Origin: Glomus cerebriforme
Lineage: Eukaryota > Glomeromycota > Glomeromycetes > Glomerales > Glomeraceae
Reading direction: 5' to 3'
Assembly: GCA_003550305.1 (NCBI GenBank)
Contig: QKYT01000023.1
Location: 137,998 to 193,929, forward strand
DNA: 55,932 nucleotides
Position numbers and translations under genes: made by a program. Numbering within the stretch: the stretch's first letter is position 1; each line of letters starts with the position of its first letter. Of the stretch, positions 36,311 to 48,170 are shown one piece after another. A model generated the notes under the pieces. That model was not told the DNA's origin, did not search any database, and saw only the letters and a program-made list of their open reading frames with translations.

Positions 36311-38323
36311 TATTTTGGTTGAAAATCAGTTGTCAAATGTCAAGTTGATTAAGCTTCAGATTAACTTTAATTTGTTTATAAATATATATATTGTTATTTA
36401 ATAATAAAACAGGAAATTAACCGGTAAATTATTATGATTTAATTACTTTTATTATAAATTCTATTATAAATAAATATTTGTTAAAAATTTATACTAAAAG
36501 ACAGGTACTATAAACAAATCTACCGATCAAATCGCTTCAATAGATTTTAACCTCTACTCTCAACCTATGCATGAGATAAAAAGAAACAAAACTTAATATG
36601 TTTTAAGTCAGGTAGTAAGTCATCATATTGATTAAAATTCTAAGTACAATCTGACCAATAGCAAGCAGACTTACCGTGTGCGTAAATCAATTTCTTAGGA
36701 AAAAAAAACCGAAAAAGTCGGTCAACGGCACTTTTTAGTAAAATCTTTAGTAGAATCTAAAATAGCTAAGTCGCTCACTCAAGCCCGGTAAATAGATGAA
36801 AGTTCAACAAAGACGGGGGAAAACTGCGGCAGATTTATAATAAATCAAAAAACATACAGTCACGTGCATTCGAGTAAGAGTTTACCAAAACGAGAAATGA
36901 TCCGAAGAAAATCGCAATATACGGACCTTAAAATGAGAAGCAAAAAAATATTTAAAACATTATTTATTAGCATTATTTACAAAATTGTAAACAAATGGAT
37001 TTTTTAAAATTTGTTTATTTGTTCATTAATTTTGAAAAACATTAACCCGTTCAATATCCATTGGTTCGGTCAGTATATAAAAAAAGTATATAAAAAAAGG
37101 TTCAAATTTCAAAGATTTTGGTTAATAAAATTGCTATAATTGGATTTCTTTATTAATAATATGATTAATTATATAAATAACAGGATGTTAATTTAAAATT
37201 TTTAAAAAATACTCCTAAAATAAGCAATTTTTATATGTTAATAAGCAAACTTATATTATGAAGTTTTAATTAAATTAATCTTTAACTTTTAAAAAATCTA
37301 ATAATAATTAAATAGTAGTTAATTATATTTTTAATATGGATTTTGTAATTTATCGCCATGGCGTTTTATAGTAATTTTGTCGCCGGCGTGATATATAATG
37401 ATGGCAAATGGCGTGACGAGGCGTGATACTAAACCTAATCACCTGACCCTAATCCTAACCCTAATCCTAACCCTAACCAAACCCTAATTCCAGCCAAAAT
37501 TATTGGCTGTGATAAAACACCATGGCGATAAAAGATAATTTTCTTAACTGAAAATATGTCTAATGCCCAGTTTATAAATTTTTTTAAGTTAAGCCAAATT
37601 TTAGCTTAGCTTAACTTGATTTAAATTACCAATATTAATTATTACTATTCAATTTCTCTTAATAAATTGGATAAAATTATTGCATTTTAAAAATTTTTTT
37701 AAAAAGTTATATATAAATCAACTTGCAAATTTTTAGCCAAATTGAATCAAGTCAAGTCAAGATAAAGCTTAATTTAATTTGGCTTATAAAAAGTACTAAA
37801 TTTATATATCTGATTCCAATAAGTTATATTTCATCTTTATTGATTTATTAAATGGTAAGTAATTTCAATTTTTACATTTTTTTTAAAAATTTAAATCAAA
37901 CCAAACCAGAATTTTGGCTAATTCCAGTTACAGTTTAACTGAAACTGTTAAGAGTTTTAAGTAATATATAGATCAGAATTTTTTAAAATAATTAACTGAA
38001 CATAATTTTCTTTTATTTTTAAAAAATGTTTGAATAACAAAGAATAAACTATATAATTAAATATAAAAACAATATATTTATGTAATTAGTCAGATGTATT
38101 TCTCTTTTTATTATACAGAAATACAAATAATTAAAAGTTGAAATAACAATTTTAATTGCTATATTAATTTAAATATACTGCAGTAAAAAATATCTCTATA
38201 TATAATAATATAGTGTTGTTAATATTAACAATTTATTGCTATTTACCTTAATATAATTACATAATTACATGACTAAATATTATACTAGTGAACCAGCAAA
38301 GTATAGAAATTTTATAGATTTAA
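36311..38323. other. Intergenic spacer, promoter side of DIP2, with one telomere-like element
   Basis: The first 600 bases are moderately AT-rich and probably contain the DIP2 promoter and 5' UTR. From 36950 on the DNA is AT-rich and non-coding. It contains a 182-bp inverted-ended element (37350-37531) and a TTTTGGCTAATTCCAG relative of the window's dispersed motif near 37913-37926. I see no gene. Confidence 0.5.
37350..37531. repeat. Inverted-ended element enclosing CCCTAA telomere-like repeats
   Basis: The left end TTATCGCCATGGCGTTTTAT (37350-37369) and the reverse complement of the right end (37511-37531, TTATCGCCATGGTGTTTTAT) match at about 19 of 21 positions. Inside, 37446-37488 reads as degenerate CCCTAA/CCTAACC units, the complement of the TTAGGG telomere repeat. 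Words GGCGTGA recur at about 37384, 37410 and 37420. No open frame. It is either a MITE that captured telomeric repeat or an interstitial telomere scar. Confidence 0.55.
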
Positions 38324-40162
38324 TTATCTCCAAATAAATTTGACCTCGGGTTCAGCAACAAGAATTTCATCCAATTTACGAGCACTGCAACCTTCCATTG
38401 TACAAATTTCATCATAATGATGTTTACCATTAAGTAATCTTTTGACAAATAAAATTGTCAATTGAAAAAAAAATTTTCAAAAATTTTTTTTTTTTAATAA
38501 ATTATATATGCAGGGAATATCAACAACATAAAATTTTTTTTAAAAAAAACAATGCATTTAATAAATTAATTTTACCTTCGCAATTGAGATGGTAATTTAC
38601 TTTGTTGATTGTGTGGTTCAGGTAATATTGGATATTTGTGAACTCGATATATAAATCCTTTGATTACGCCAAAGGATATAAAGCGTCTGAATAAAATTTC
38701 CCAAAACTTTAACAGTTAATAATAACTCACGTTTAGCACTAGTTTATTATCTTTTTTTTTGCAATACCTTATGTCTATATTCAGAGAAGTAACTTGATTT
38801 TCCTGAACCCATTCTTTGAGTGTAAGTCCATGTTTTAATAAACAATACAAAGAAAATAATTTGGCAAATGAAGGCGGATTTGCGTCTACAAAATAAATAA
38901 TTTAAGATCAAAGAAACACAGAATAGGTAACAATATTTGCTTACCATTAGATCTCACATATGATTTACATTCACTCTGAACTGTTTCATCCTCGATTATT
39001 CCCATAATATCTGGTTTTACGGCATACACATTTGAAAACTAAAAAAAATTATTACATTTTTTATAAAAAATAACGCGTCAAAAAACATATATAATCATGT
39101 CGTTTACCTGGAAAATATCGATCATGATAATACATCCATAATATCTAAGTGAAAAAAAATTTTAAATAGACATCAAATGACTTTTTAAAACATTCACTCA
39201 CACATACAACAAATGTTCCATGCATTTTCTAGCAAGTCCATAATCCACATCCGCCAATTCTGCTATTTTTTTAACATGATGTATGCCATTTATATGAGTT
39301 GCTATCTATTACATTAATAAAAGATTCTTTTTAGTTTAATTATATAAAATTCTTCAAAATTCTTAACTGACCTTTTTCATTGTAATATCCCAGTTGTCAT
39401 CCATCAACGCTTTAAGATTAACTGTGCAAATTGGCACCTGATAATCATAAACTGGTGGAGGATTACGATAAGTTGGAAATAATTTTAAGTTGATTGTATT
39501 TGCAGAGTCTAGCAGTTATTTATAATATTTAATAAGAATTAACTTATCATGTGAAAAATATTGATAATAAAGAATTACTGACTGATTGGGATTTGACATT
39601 CGCAGTAACTATTAAGATCTTCAAGAAGTTGTTCAATAATGTTATACATAACATTATTTGTGGCTTCCTTTGACAAAAACTCGTTTTCAGTCTTTCAAAA
39701 GAAATATTTATTAAACTATGATATTACAATGAAATTTAAACGGATCGATATACTACAGCAACTTACCTCTAAAGAAGTTAGAACTCTCGCAACTTTCCTC
39801 ACAACAGGTTCATAACTCGAAGTATCAGCTTCACGATCAAATACAAAACTCAAATTAAACATAAAAGCATTCCTCTCATACTTATTATCTCTTATATACA
39901 CCGGGAAGCCCATAACTTTATATGACTCAGTGCATATATTAACCAGATGTCCACATAGTTGTTGTTTTGGTATAATATATTCTGAAATTGAATCAAAATC
40001 TATGATCGACGTTGACGATTCTGTAGATATTATAGAACCTTCTGGTACTTCAAATACTACTTTTGGTCCTTTACTTGGATCAAATACTGAATAGAAAACC
40101 GAAACTAGACGCGGTGGAATTCCAGCTTGAAATTCGCTTGCTTGTTGAGCGTAATCTTGCAT
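38324..40162 (-). CDS. NPR2: Nitrogen permease regulator 2 (GATOR1/SEACIT subunit)
   Basis: Npr2 with Npr3 and Iml1 restrains TORC1 when amino acids are scarce. Reading from ATG 40160-40162: PRLVSVFYSVFDPSKGPKVV and EYIIPKQQLCGHLVNI are the longin-like start of the family. Then come VMGFPVYIRDNKYERNAFMF, NLSFVFDREADTSSYEPVVR, PTYRNPPPVYDYQVPICTV, DDNWDITMKKIATHINGIHH, DYGLARKCMEHLLYV, DIFQFSNVYAV, RRFISFGVIKGFIYRVHKYP and the tail HHYDEICTMEGCSARKLDEI. Stop TAA is at 38324-38326. About nine exons, roughly 440 residues. It is head-to-head with the HD hydrolase gene. Confidence 0.93.
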
Positions 40163-40491
40163 ATCTAAGCTAAGAAAGAATTGAAAATTTGATTATCTGA
40201 TAAAAAAATTTGTGTTGTGTAACACCGTAATCGTGGGAGTAAAAGATGAAATTGTTCTAAAAACAACAAAGATTATCTGTAAAAAACTTGTTTAATTCCG
40301 GAATAATTGTTGTTTGTTAAGGAAAAAATGAAATATATTTAACGTTAACAATCAAATTAATCTTTTTCCACATATTTAAACTATTTTTGTACTATTTCGT
40401 TTTAATATCGATTTTGCAAATAGCCAATAGGTTTTCTCCCTATTTCTTTTTTCGATAAATAAACGAATTTTTTTTTTTATGAACTTTCATC
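40163..40491. promoter_or_regulatory. Shared promoter between NPR2 and the HD hydrolase gene
   Basis: The 329-bp divergent spacer contains AT-rich blocks and a CCAATAGG word (about 40424-40431). A T run (40469-40478) lies just before the start of the HD gene. No firm TATA box. Confidence 0.45.
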
Positions 40492-40508
40492 ATGTCTTTC
40501 AGCCTTAA
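40479..40508 (+). CDS. Overlapping upstream ORF of the HD hydrolase gene
   Basis: ATG at 40479-40481 opens a nine-codon frame (MNFHHVFQP) ending at TAA 40506-40508. It begins 13 bases before, and overlaps out of frame, the start codon of the HD hydrolase. If the transcript starts upstream of it, ribosomes would have to scan past or be diverted, which could lower expression. Expression is not shown by sequence alone. Confidence 0.3.
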   Translation: MNFHHVFQP

Positions 40509-42759
40509 TAATTATAACACAAGCGACATTTCAACTTTTGAACCATACACTGATTCTATGTTGCCCAAGAGAATTAACGACCCTATTCATGTAACGTTTA
40601 TAATAAATTTTAAACAAGATTTTCTTTGACTTTTTAAATAACATTAAAATTAATTTATAAATAGGGATTAATGGAATTCGATGATTGGACAATCCAATTT
40701 ATCGATACTCCACATTTTCAGAGATTACGTAATATAAAGCAATTAGGAACTACTTATTATGTATTTCCTGGTGCTAGTCACAATAGGTTCGAACATTGTT
40801 TAGGTAATGAATATTAAATCCATAATTCCGGCTAAAATTATAAGATTTTGCCCAGACTAATCTATTATGATTTAGGCGTTGCACATCTTGCCCATTCGTT
40901 GGTGAAAAGATTCCAAGACACACAGCCTAACCTAAAAGTTGAGAAAGATTTAGAATGTGTGACATTAGCTGCCTTATGTCATGATCTAGGTATATTAATT
41001 AATCTTGAACTGATTATAAGTTCGCCATTTTGAATTGGTTCTATATAATTTATAGGACATGGACCGTTTAGTCATGCTTTCGATAATGAAGTTATTCCAC
41101 GAACAAGGTTCGTTAAAGAATTATCGGCATTTTTAAATCATTATTATCTTGTAATCTAAAAATTAACGTTTTACATAAAGACCCGATATTAAGTGGAAAC
41201 ATGAAAAAGGTTCCGAAATGATGTTTGATAATCTTTTAGAAACTAATGATATAGACGTCGATTTAGGTACAGACGATGTAAAATTCATTAAAGCTTTAAT
41301 CGCTGGAGATTGGAGCGTTTGGTAAATTTATGACCAATTTATTGCTGCGCGATTGCCATATCCAAGAAACATTTATTTACTGTATTATAAATATGTATTA
41401 TATTATTAAACAATTTAGTCCACATCGATCTCGATATCTATTCGATGTGGTGGCTAATAAACGCAATTCAATCGATGTCGATAAGTTTGATTATCTGGAA
41501 CGTGATTGTTACTATCTCGGAATGAAATCTATGTTTGATTTTTCAAGATTAATGAGATTTTCGCGTGTTGTCGATGATCAAATTACGTATTATTTTAAAG
41601 AATGCTATAATATTTACGAATTGTTCCAAACACGGTATTCTTTACATAAGAAGGTTTACAATCATCGCGTTGGTAAGTAAATTTGGCACAGTTATTCTTA
41701 TAATTAAGTTAATGTAATATTTACTCTTTTCAATTTTACATAAAATACTAGGCAAAGCCATAGAATATATGTTATGTGATGCTTTGGTTGAAGCAGATCC
41801 AGTTCTCAAAATATCAAAAACTGTCGAAAATCCAGAAGAATATTTGCAACTGAACGATACAATCCTAAATCAAATTGAATTTTCGAAAGAACCGGTAAGT
41901 TACTGCTAAATATTCGTACATATAGTTTAGCGTGAAATAGTTAATTGATTGGTTTAATCTATTTTAGAGTTTGGCAAAGTCAAGAGAGATCATCAAACGA
42001 ATTCGAACCAGAAAACTCTACAAGTTTGTTGATGAATTCTTAGTCCCTCGTGAGTTAAAATATCATTTGAATGAGGTAAAGAAAAAAAAATTATACAAAA
42101 TAATATTTTAGGCCATAAATTTAATTTGGTACCTTGCTTATACAATAGCAAAAAATAAATGCTCGAGAAATAATAGCGCATCAGGCAGAGAACGATAGAC
42201 TCAGAGAAGATGATGTGATTGTAGAACGACTTAAGTTGAATTATGCAATGAATGATGAGAATCCGGTTGATCACGTTAAATTTTATAATCAATATAAACA
42301 AGATGAAGGTCAGTGTTAGTCATGTTGACGCGATAATTCCAATATATTTATTTATTTTAATCTTTGATAGTATTCAATTTGTCGAGATCACAAGTGAGCT
42401 ATCTTGTTCCGGAGCAGTATGAAGAAATTAATATTCGAATTTTTGCTAGGGATCCTGAAAAAGTGAACTTATTAAATTTATTCAAACTTATATACTTTTT
42501 CTCATTATTAGTTTATTAACTTTTTTATATTATTTAGATGAAATCTATTCAGGAATGTTTTCGAAAATTATTGAGAACTTACATTTCTAATCCTCCTCAA
42601 AGTACGTTACCTAGTGGAGAATTAACTCCAAGTCGAGGTTATACATTACCTGAGGATTTCGAAACTCCTCCTAGAAAACGGCGTCATTCAAGTCAAAGTC
42701 CAATCCTTCAAGATGACCGAAGGATATTAAAACATCGAGTTAACACACCAAATACATAA
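40492..42759 (+). CDS. SAMHD1-like HD-domain dNTP triphosphohydrolase
   Basis: Metal-dependent phosphohydrolase. In the family the enzyme cuts dNTPs to deoxynucleosides and triphosphate. The sequence [46 protein letters not shown] and [16 protein letters not shown] follows the SAMHD1 order. Metal ligands are visible: His77 (NRFEH), His115-Asp116 (CHD), and a later Asp in [17 protein letters not shown]. The domain starts about 30 residues from the N-terminus, so the SAM domain of animal SAMHD1 is absent. The C-terminus has [11 protein letters not shown], a possible nuclear signal. About nine exons; the junctions IH|GLM, LG|VAH and LG|HGP are clear. Total near 480 residues. Substrate and allosteric control are inferred from the family only. 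Confidence 0.92.
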
Positions 42760-44459
42760 ATTTTTGTATTTTTCTTCTGTCATATTTTTGATTGGTTTAA
42801 ATATTTGTAATTTTATCTTAAATTATAATAAAAATTTATTATTTTATATACTGACCCATTGCCCATTTGTCACATGAACTTGATTTTTGGCCGGCATTAC
42901 GAGCATTAAAGAAATTAACAATTGTCAAATCGAAATTAGGGCATGGAATCGGATTCATGAATTCTGAATTGAATCCGGATTTTTCAGAATTCGGATTGGA
43001 CTTAAAAAAAAATGTAATAGTAATTTTATCCGATTTGAAAAAAAAATAAATTTAGTGTTCCGTACGGGTCGAGTCGGGCAGGGTTTGGGAGATGTTTGAA
43101 CAATACTGTTAATATATTGATAAATGAATTATAAAATTCTTAAAATCTAAGAAACTTGCAATAAAAATTATGCTGCAACATTTGCTCATAACTTTAATTA
43201 AATATAGAAATTTTTTTACTTTCGGACAGTTGACACTAGAATTCACGATGAGATTTTGCATCTTCATGATCTGGTGAGAAATTTTTCTCCTTAAAGAGAT
43301 TTTTAGCAAAAAACTCATTACGCAAAGCTTTTCATTTTCTGAAATGATCATTAAATTCAGTCATTATACAAATAACATCTAAATAACTAAATACATAATA
43401 TTAATCGCTGGTCAGAATGGTTAATTTCATCCGAATTTTGAATTGCCAAATGTTGGATGAAATTAGGTTCAAGTTTGGCTAATTATTACCAAAAAAATTG
43501 GCAAAAATATTATTAGTAACTGGCTGCTACTTGTCAATAAATCAATCTTTAGACTGTGACAAATTTTGAACTTAATCAAAACTTGCATTAAAAATCAAAC
43601 TCTGTTATATAAATAGCTTTCATCATAGATTATTATTGATTATATACAAAGTATTTGACTAATAATAGTATATAAATCAGCTAACATTTAACTATCAATC
43701 AGCTTAAAACAAATTTTTTTAGACAAAAGCTTATTAAATATATATTAATTTATAATGCTGATTTTATTAATTGTATAACAATTCTTATATTTTACAAATT
43801 ATAAAATATATTTTTTTGAATTTTATTAATTGTAAAAAAATTTCATACAAAAAAAATAATAATGAAATTGTAATGGATACTATTGCTAATTTAATTTCAA
43901 TAGAAATAAGATAGAATGATAAATTTATAAAGTATAAATTCATTAAGAATCAAATATTAGAATTTTATATTTATTAACTTTCATTTAAAATTATTTTACT
44001 TATTATCTTTTCTCATTATACTATTTTTTTTTGAAGAATTAACTAAAGTACTTTATTTTATGAATATTCAGCTTGTATATTTTGTAAGTAACAAATAGTA
44101 ATTCTAAATCTTTCATTATTATAGTTTCTTTTTTTTTATTAATTGGACTGATTGAAGAAATAATAAATAATTATCAAAATAAGTTTTTTAGTTATAAAAT
44201 AAAATAAACTTAATTAAAACTTTAATAAAAAATAAAAAAAAAAGGCAAAAATAAATTACTTTGCAGAAATTTTTAAAATCAAATCCATATTACGACCATG
44301 TCAAAAATTTATTGTATGCCTTATAACCAAGATTTGGTTCCAATATGGATTAACATCATCACGATAAGTTTAAGTAAATCGTGTATATAAAGTTAATGCA
44401 TATTAAGGAAACAGTCACCTGATTTAACAAATATAGTATCGAAATCGTAATGTGTTAGT
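42760..44459. other. Start of the long gene-poor AT-rich region
   Basis: Holds the 3' UTR of the HD gene, then a patch of related words (GGCATGGAATCGGATTC, GAATTGAATCCGGATTTTTC, 42940-42985) and a short G-rich stretch (CGGGTCGAGTCGGGCAGGG, 43065-43083). A hairpin has 11-bp arms TAATTTCATCC/GGATGAAATTA (about 43421-43466). The rest is low-complexity AT. Short open frames at 42867-43049 and 43109-43351 show no recognisable features. Confidence 0.5.
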
Positions 44460-44465
44460 AAATAT

Positions 44466-44531
44466 ATATTAAACTTATATTAAACTTATATTAGATGTAT
44501 ATTAGATGTATATTAAACTTATTTTAAAGTT
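44466..44531. repeat. 11-bp tandem repeat, six units
   Basis: Six consecutive 11-base units can be read without gaps: ATATTAAACTT twice, ATATTAGATGT twice, ATATTAAACTT, then ATTTTAAAGTT. The period is close to one helical turn. Non-coding surroundings. Confidence 0.8.
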
Positions 44532-44699
44532 ATATTTTTGAAATGACAGATAATTTGTAAAGTGTTCTATAAACTTTATTTAAGAAATATTAAATTATTT
44601 TATTTTAAATCTAATCATACTCAAATCTATTATTATTCTAATNTGTAAATAAAATTATTCTATTAATAAACAAATAAATNAAATTTATAAAAGAAAGTT

Positions 44700-45760
44700 T
44701 TTGAAGGTGTTTTGAAAATACATGTCTAGTCTCCAAGGTTCTAACAACAGAGTTGAAACCAGTATCCTACAAAAAAAAGAATAAAAAATATTATTAAAAT
44801 ATTTCTTATTAAAAGTAATTTCAAAATTGGTTTGAGATTCATCTGGATTCTGATATCAAAGAGAAGTCAGATTTTTACTAAAAAAAAATACTAAAACTTA
44901 TGAATTTCTAAGAACGAGTCATCTGAAACCTAAAAAAAGAAATTAAATGAATGTTAGTAAAAAAAAAACAAAAAATAAAAAGTGAAAAAAAATCAGACAC
45001 TAACCTTCATTTTCAAAAGAAAACTATCAAAACTAAAAAAGAGAGAAATCATTGGAATCTAAAAAAAAAGAAAAACTAAAGATTTAAAAGAAAAGGTGAA
45101 AATTAGTAAAGAAATAACAGAAACTAAAGTAAAAGAATAAGTGAATACCAATATTTTCACAAGAAGAACTACCAAACCTAAAAAAAAGGATTGAAACATG
45201 AGAAGATNATAGCAATTGGTAAATAATGAAAACAAAAAAAGAATTTAAAAAAAAACCAAAAATATAACCAAAACTAACCTTCATTTTGAAAGGTATTACT
45301 AAAATAGATAAAAGAGAAGATAATTGCACAAAAAGAAAAAAAAAATTAAAATAATAATTTTTTTAAGGTTTGAAATTTAGCCAATTTTTCTACAAAAAGG
45401 GAAAAAAAAAAGTTAAATTCCATTTTTTTAATAGAGTTTTTAAAAAAAATTTTGAAACTTATCTATATAATTGAAGCTGTCTTTTACTAAAATCCTGCAC
45501 ATCCAAAATTAGTTATCTAAAAAAAAAAAAAAATGAAAAATCAGCAATGTTTAATTAAAAAAATAATATTAGAAAAAATCTACTCACTGAAATTCACGTC
45601 CATCTAAGGTGTTAAAGAGCTAGTATTTAAACTACAAAATGCAAATCATGAAATGTTAGTTAATATTTTATTACATAAAAGCCAAAAAAATCAATTTCAA
45701 AGATATTATATCTTCAAAATAAGTCTAGCCTTCAAAATGGATATCTTAGACCTAAAAAAA
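44700..45760 (-). pseudogene. Run of degenerate exon-like modules bounded by splice-like signals
   Basis: On the minus strand, T7-T12 followed by AG occurs repeatedly (complement of CTAAAAAAAA at about 44879, 44931, 45058, 45179, 45518, 45752). Each is followed by 20-60 less biased bases. Three modules end in a near copy of TTTTGAAAATGAAG followed by GTTAGT or GCTAGA (complement at about 45004, 45277, 45727). Short in-frame peptides such as VSDDSFLEIHKF, FDSFLLKMK and SKISILK can be read, but stops are frequent. This pattern suggests a decayed gene with tandemly copied short exons. It may instead be a simple AT-rich repeat whose poly-T/AG mimics acceptors. Confidence 0.3.
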
Positions 45761-47216
45761 AATTAAATAATTTAAAAAAATTTCATTACAAAAGAATTTA
45801 TCTAAAAGCCCTCCTACCAAATCTTTTACACACCCAAAGAGCCAAAGAATTAAATTCATTAGAAATACTATATTCAAAGAGCCAAGAAACTGCNTAAAAA
45901 AGAAAAGAAAAGGAAAGAAAAGAGTATGATGAAAGAAAGGGAAAGGAAAATTACAAAAGAAAGAAAAGAGGAAGTTTCATTAAAAAAAAAAAGTTAAAAA
46001 AAACCTTAAAAAAGCTTAATTGAACTGCAGCTGCAGTTATTGTTAATAATATTACACTACATGATATATGTGATACATAATTCGTATATAAAAAGCTTCC
46101 AATTTTTTTTTAAAAAATATATTTTAAAATAATAGTATATATATATTTATATATACAGTATATTTAACTTTACAAAAAGTCCCTCCTTTGTAAACATGTA
46201 GAAGCCATTAACACCTAAAAGGAAGAGCTATTGCTGATATAATTATATAAAAAAAATTAATAAATTAAAATAAATAAATAGATGATATATTTTTTTCCAT
46301 AACTAGTATTTCTACTATATTTTATTATATATTATATTAATAGAAATGGGTATATCATCAAACAATATTTTATATATCAAAAAAATATCTTGAATTNGTT
46401 TTTTTCACTTNATTTTTGATNATATTTACCACCTATTTACCANCTATTTAAGACTATTCTTTTAATGTATTATGATTTTAAAAAAGTGTGTCATCAATAA
46501 TTTCACGAGATCATCTGATATTATGTCGTTACGTGTTGAAAACTAAATTGTTGTGATTTAATGATAATTTAACTACATAGTAATAAATCACAGGTTTCTG
46601 CAAAGTATCAACCTCTTTAAATTATTATGAAAAATATAAATATTAATTTTTATTTATTTTCTAATCACTCTTCATCTGATTTTAAATGTAATATTTATTA
46701 TTTTTTAAAATCTTTTAAAGTTTTTTTTAATTGTAATTTAAAAAAAATAAAATAATACCTTTTATTTTAAATGTTTTTTTTATATATTAATAATGTTTTT
46801 GAAAAATAAAAAAATTTATTATTTAAATAATTATTTCTATATAATTACCAGTTATTTTTATCTAAAATATTATATTTCTTATATAAAAAATATATTCAAT
46901 AATACTTGTATAATTATAAATAAAATCTAATAAATATTTTCAGAACCTTTTGTTTTAAAAAAAACTTATATAAGATAGTAAACTAATTCTTAATTTATAA
47001 GTATAAAAAATTATATTTTAACTTTATTGCAATAATAAGTCAAAATATGATTTATTATAAGATTTTAGAATTTGTATACTATAAACTTTTTGTTATATTT
47101 TATTTTAAATTCAAATAAAAAAAAATAAAGTTTTCTAATAGATCAAATAATATGATAGATTAATATAAAATACTTAAATCAAATTATTAAATTAATAAGA
47201 ATCAGATTAATTTTTT
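45761..47216. other. Low-complexity AT-rich DNA with purine runs
   Basis: About 45895-45990 is a purine-only style stretch (GAAAAGAAAAGGAAAGAAAA). A 16-bp perfect palindrome sits at 46023-46038. Several N bases occur between 46390 and 46445. The remainder is A/T with no gene signal. Confidence 0.5.
46023..46038. repeat. Perfect 16-bp palindrome AACTGCAGCTGCAGTT
   Basis: AACTGCAG followed directly by CTGCAGTT is self-complementary over 16 bases, and far richer in G+C than the flanks. It could be a dimer binding site or a repeat scar; nothing nearby decides. Confidence 0.6.
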
Positions 47217-47684
47217 AATCTGATTACACGTCTGAAATGTGTACCAGATTGGTAGCGCAATTAACTAACTGTAACACAGAAAAATTTTACAAAAAAAATA
47301 TTTCCTTAATATACAGTATAAAGCTTTTTAAAAAAATATATAATATATGTATTTTTACCTGTTCTGCAAGTTTATTTAGAGTAGCAAAGATGATTTTGAA
47401 GGTTATTTTTGACTTATTTTAATAAACTACTTTTTTTTGTTAAAATTAATCTAATCATTTTTGGAAATGATTGGCAAAAAGGATTTTTTTATTTTTTTTA
47501 TATGTAAAGTTAAAAACAACTTTTAAAACCTCTTTCAGACTTTAAGTAAACTTGCAGAATAACTAAAAATACAGCCACATTAAGAATTTTGAAAGTTTTT
47601 TATTAAGTTATAAACTTATTTTTTATAATATTTGAAAATTGCTGCACCACTAACCTGACATACATTTCAGATGTGCAATCTGAT
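47217..47684. mobile_element. 468-bp element with 43-nt inverted ends
   Basis: The left end 47217-47259 starts AATCTGATTACACGTCTGAA. The reverse complement of 47642-47684 starts AATCAGATTGCACATCTGAA. I count about 33 of 43 matches, and nine of the ten differences are transitions. The interior is AT-rich without a protein. This is a probable old non-autonomous TIR element. AATCTGAT-type words also occur at 47198 and near 48062-48115, so related pieces lie close by. Confidence 0.6.
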
Positions 47685-48170
47685 TTAATCAATTTAAATT
47701 AAAAAATATATATATATAATAATCAAAAAATTAATTAATCAAATTATTATTTATTAATTACTATTAATCCTCTTTTTAAATTTCTGAATTTTTAAATATA
47801 TATTGTAAAATTACTTTATAAAATATTTAATAAAAATTATTTAAAATATTGTTATAATAAATTAATATAGTAAATACTATAAATGGCAAATTATTTCTTT
47901 TAAGAAAATTGGATTACAAAAATATGATAAGAAAGAAAATCAAGTAAAAGGCAAATTATTAAATAATTAAATAAAAATAATAAGAAAAAAAGTATTATAT
48001 AAAATATTTTAATAATAAACTTGTAAATAATAAAAGAATAATACATATATAATTCATAATTTAATCTGATCTAATTTGTAACCTAATCTTTAAATTAAAT
48101 CAGATCAAAACTTTAATATTATATAATAATTATAAAAAAATAAATATAACTTATTTAATATAAAAACATA

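Noticed and set aside
37440..37490. A true chromosome end
   Set aside because: The CCCTAA repeats are short, degenerate and flanked on both sides by ordinary sequence with genes.
42867..43351. Two open frames of 60-80 codons
   Set aside because: They cover repeat words (GAATCCGGATT) and AT-rich DNA and show no conserved protein blocks.
45084..45329. 81-codon minus-strand frame (Phe/Ile/Leu-rich)
   Set aside because: Composition follows from poly-A on the plus strand; it crosses several splice-like sites of the module run and contains an N base.
44459..45990. CRISPR-like array
   Set aside because: The repeats are 11-bp tandem units or irregular modules without unique equal-length spacers, and the locus is eukaryotic.
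47245..47275. TTGGTAGCGCAATTAACTAACT looks like the D-arm/A box of a tRNA
   Set aside because: No acceptor stem, anticodon arm or B box (GGTTCRANYCC) follows, and the stretch is part of an inverted element end with a diverged partner at 47642.
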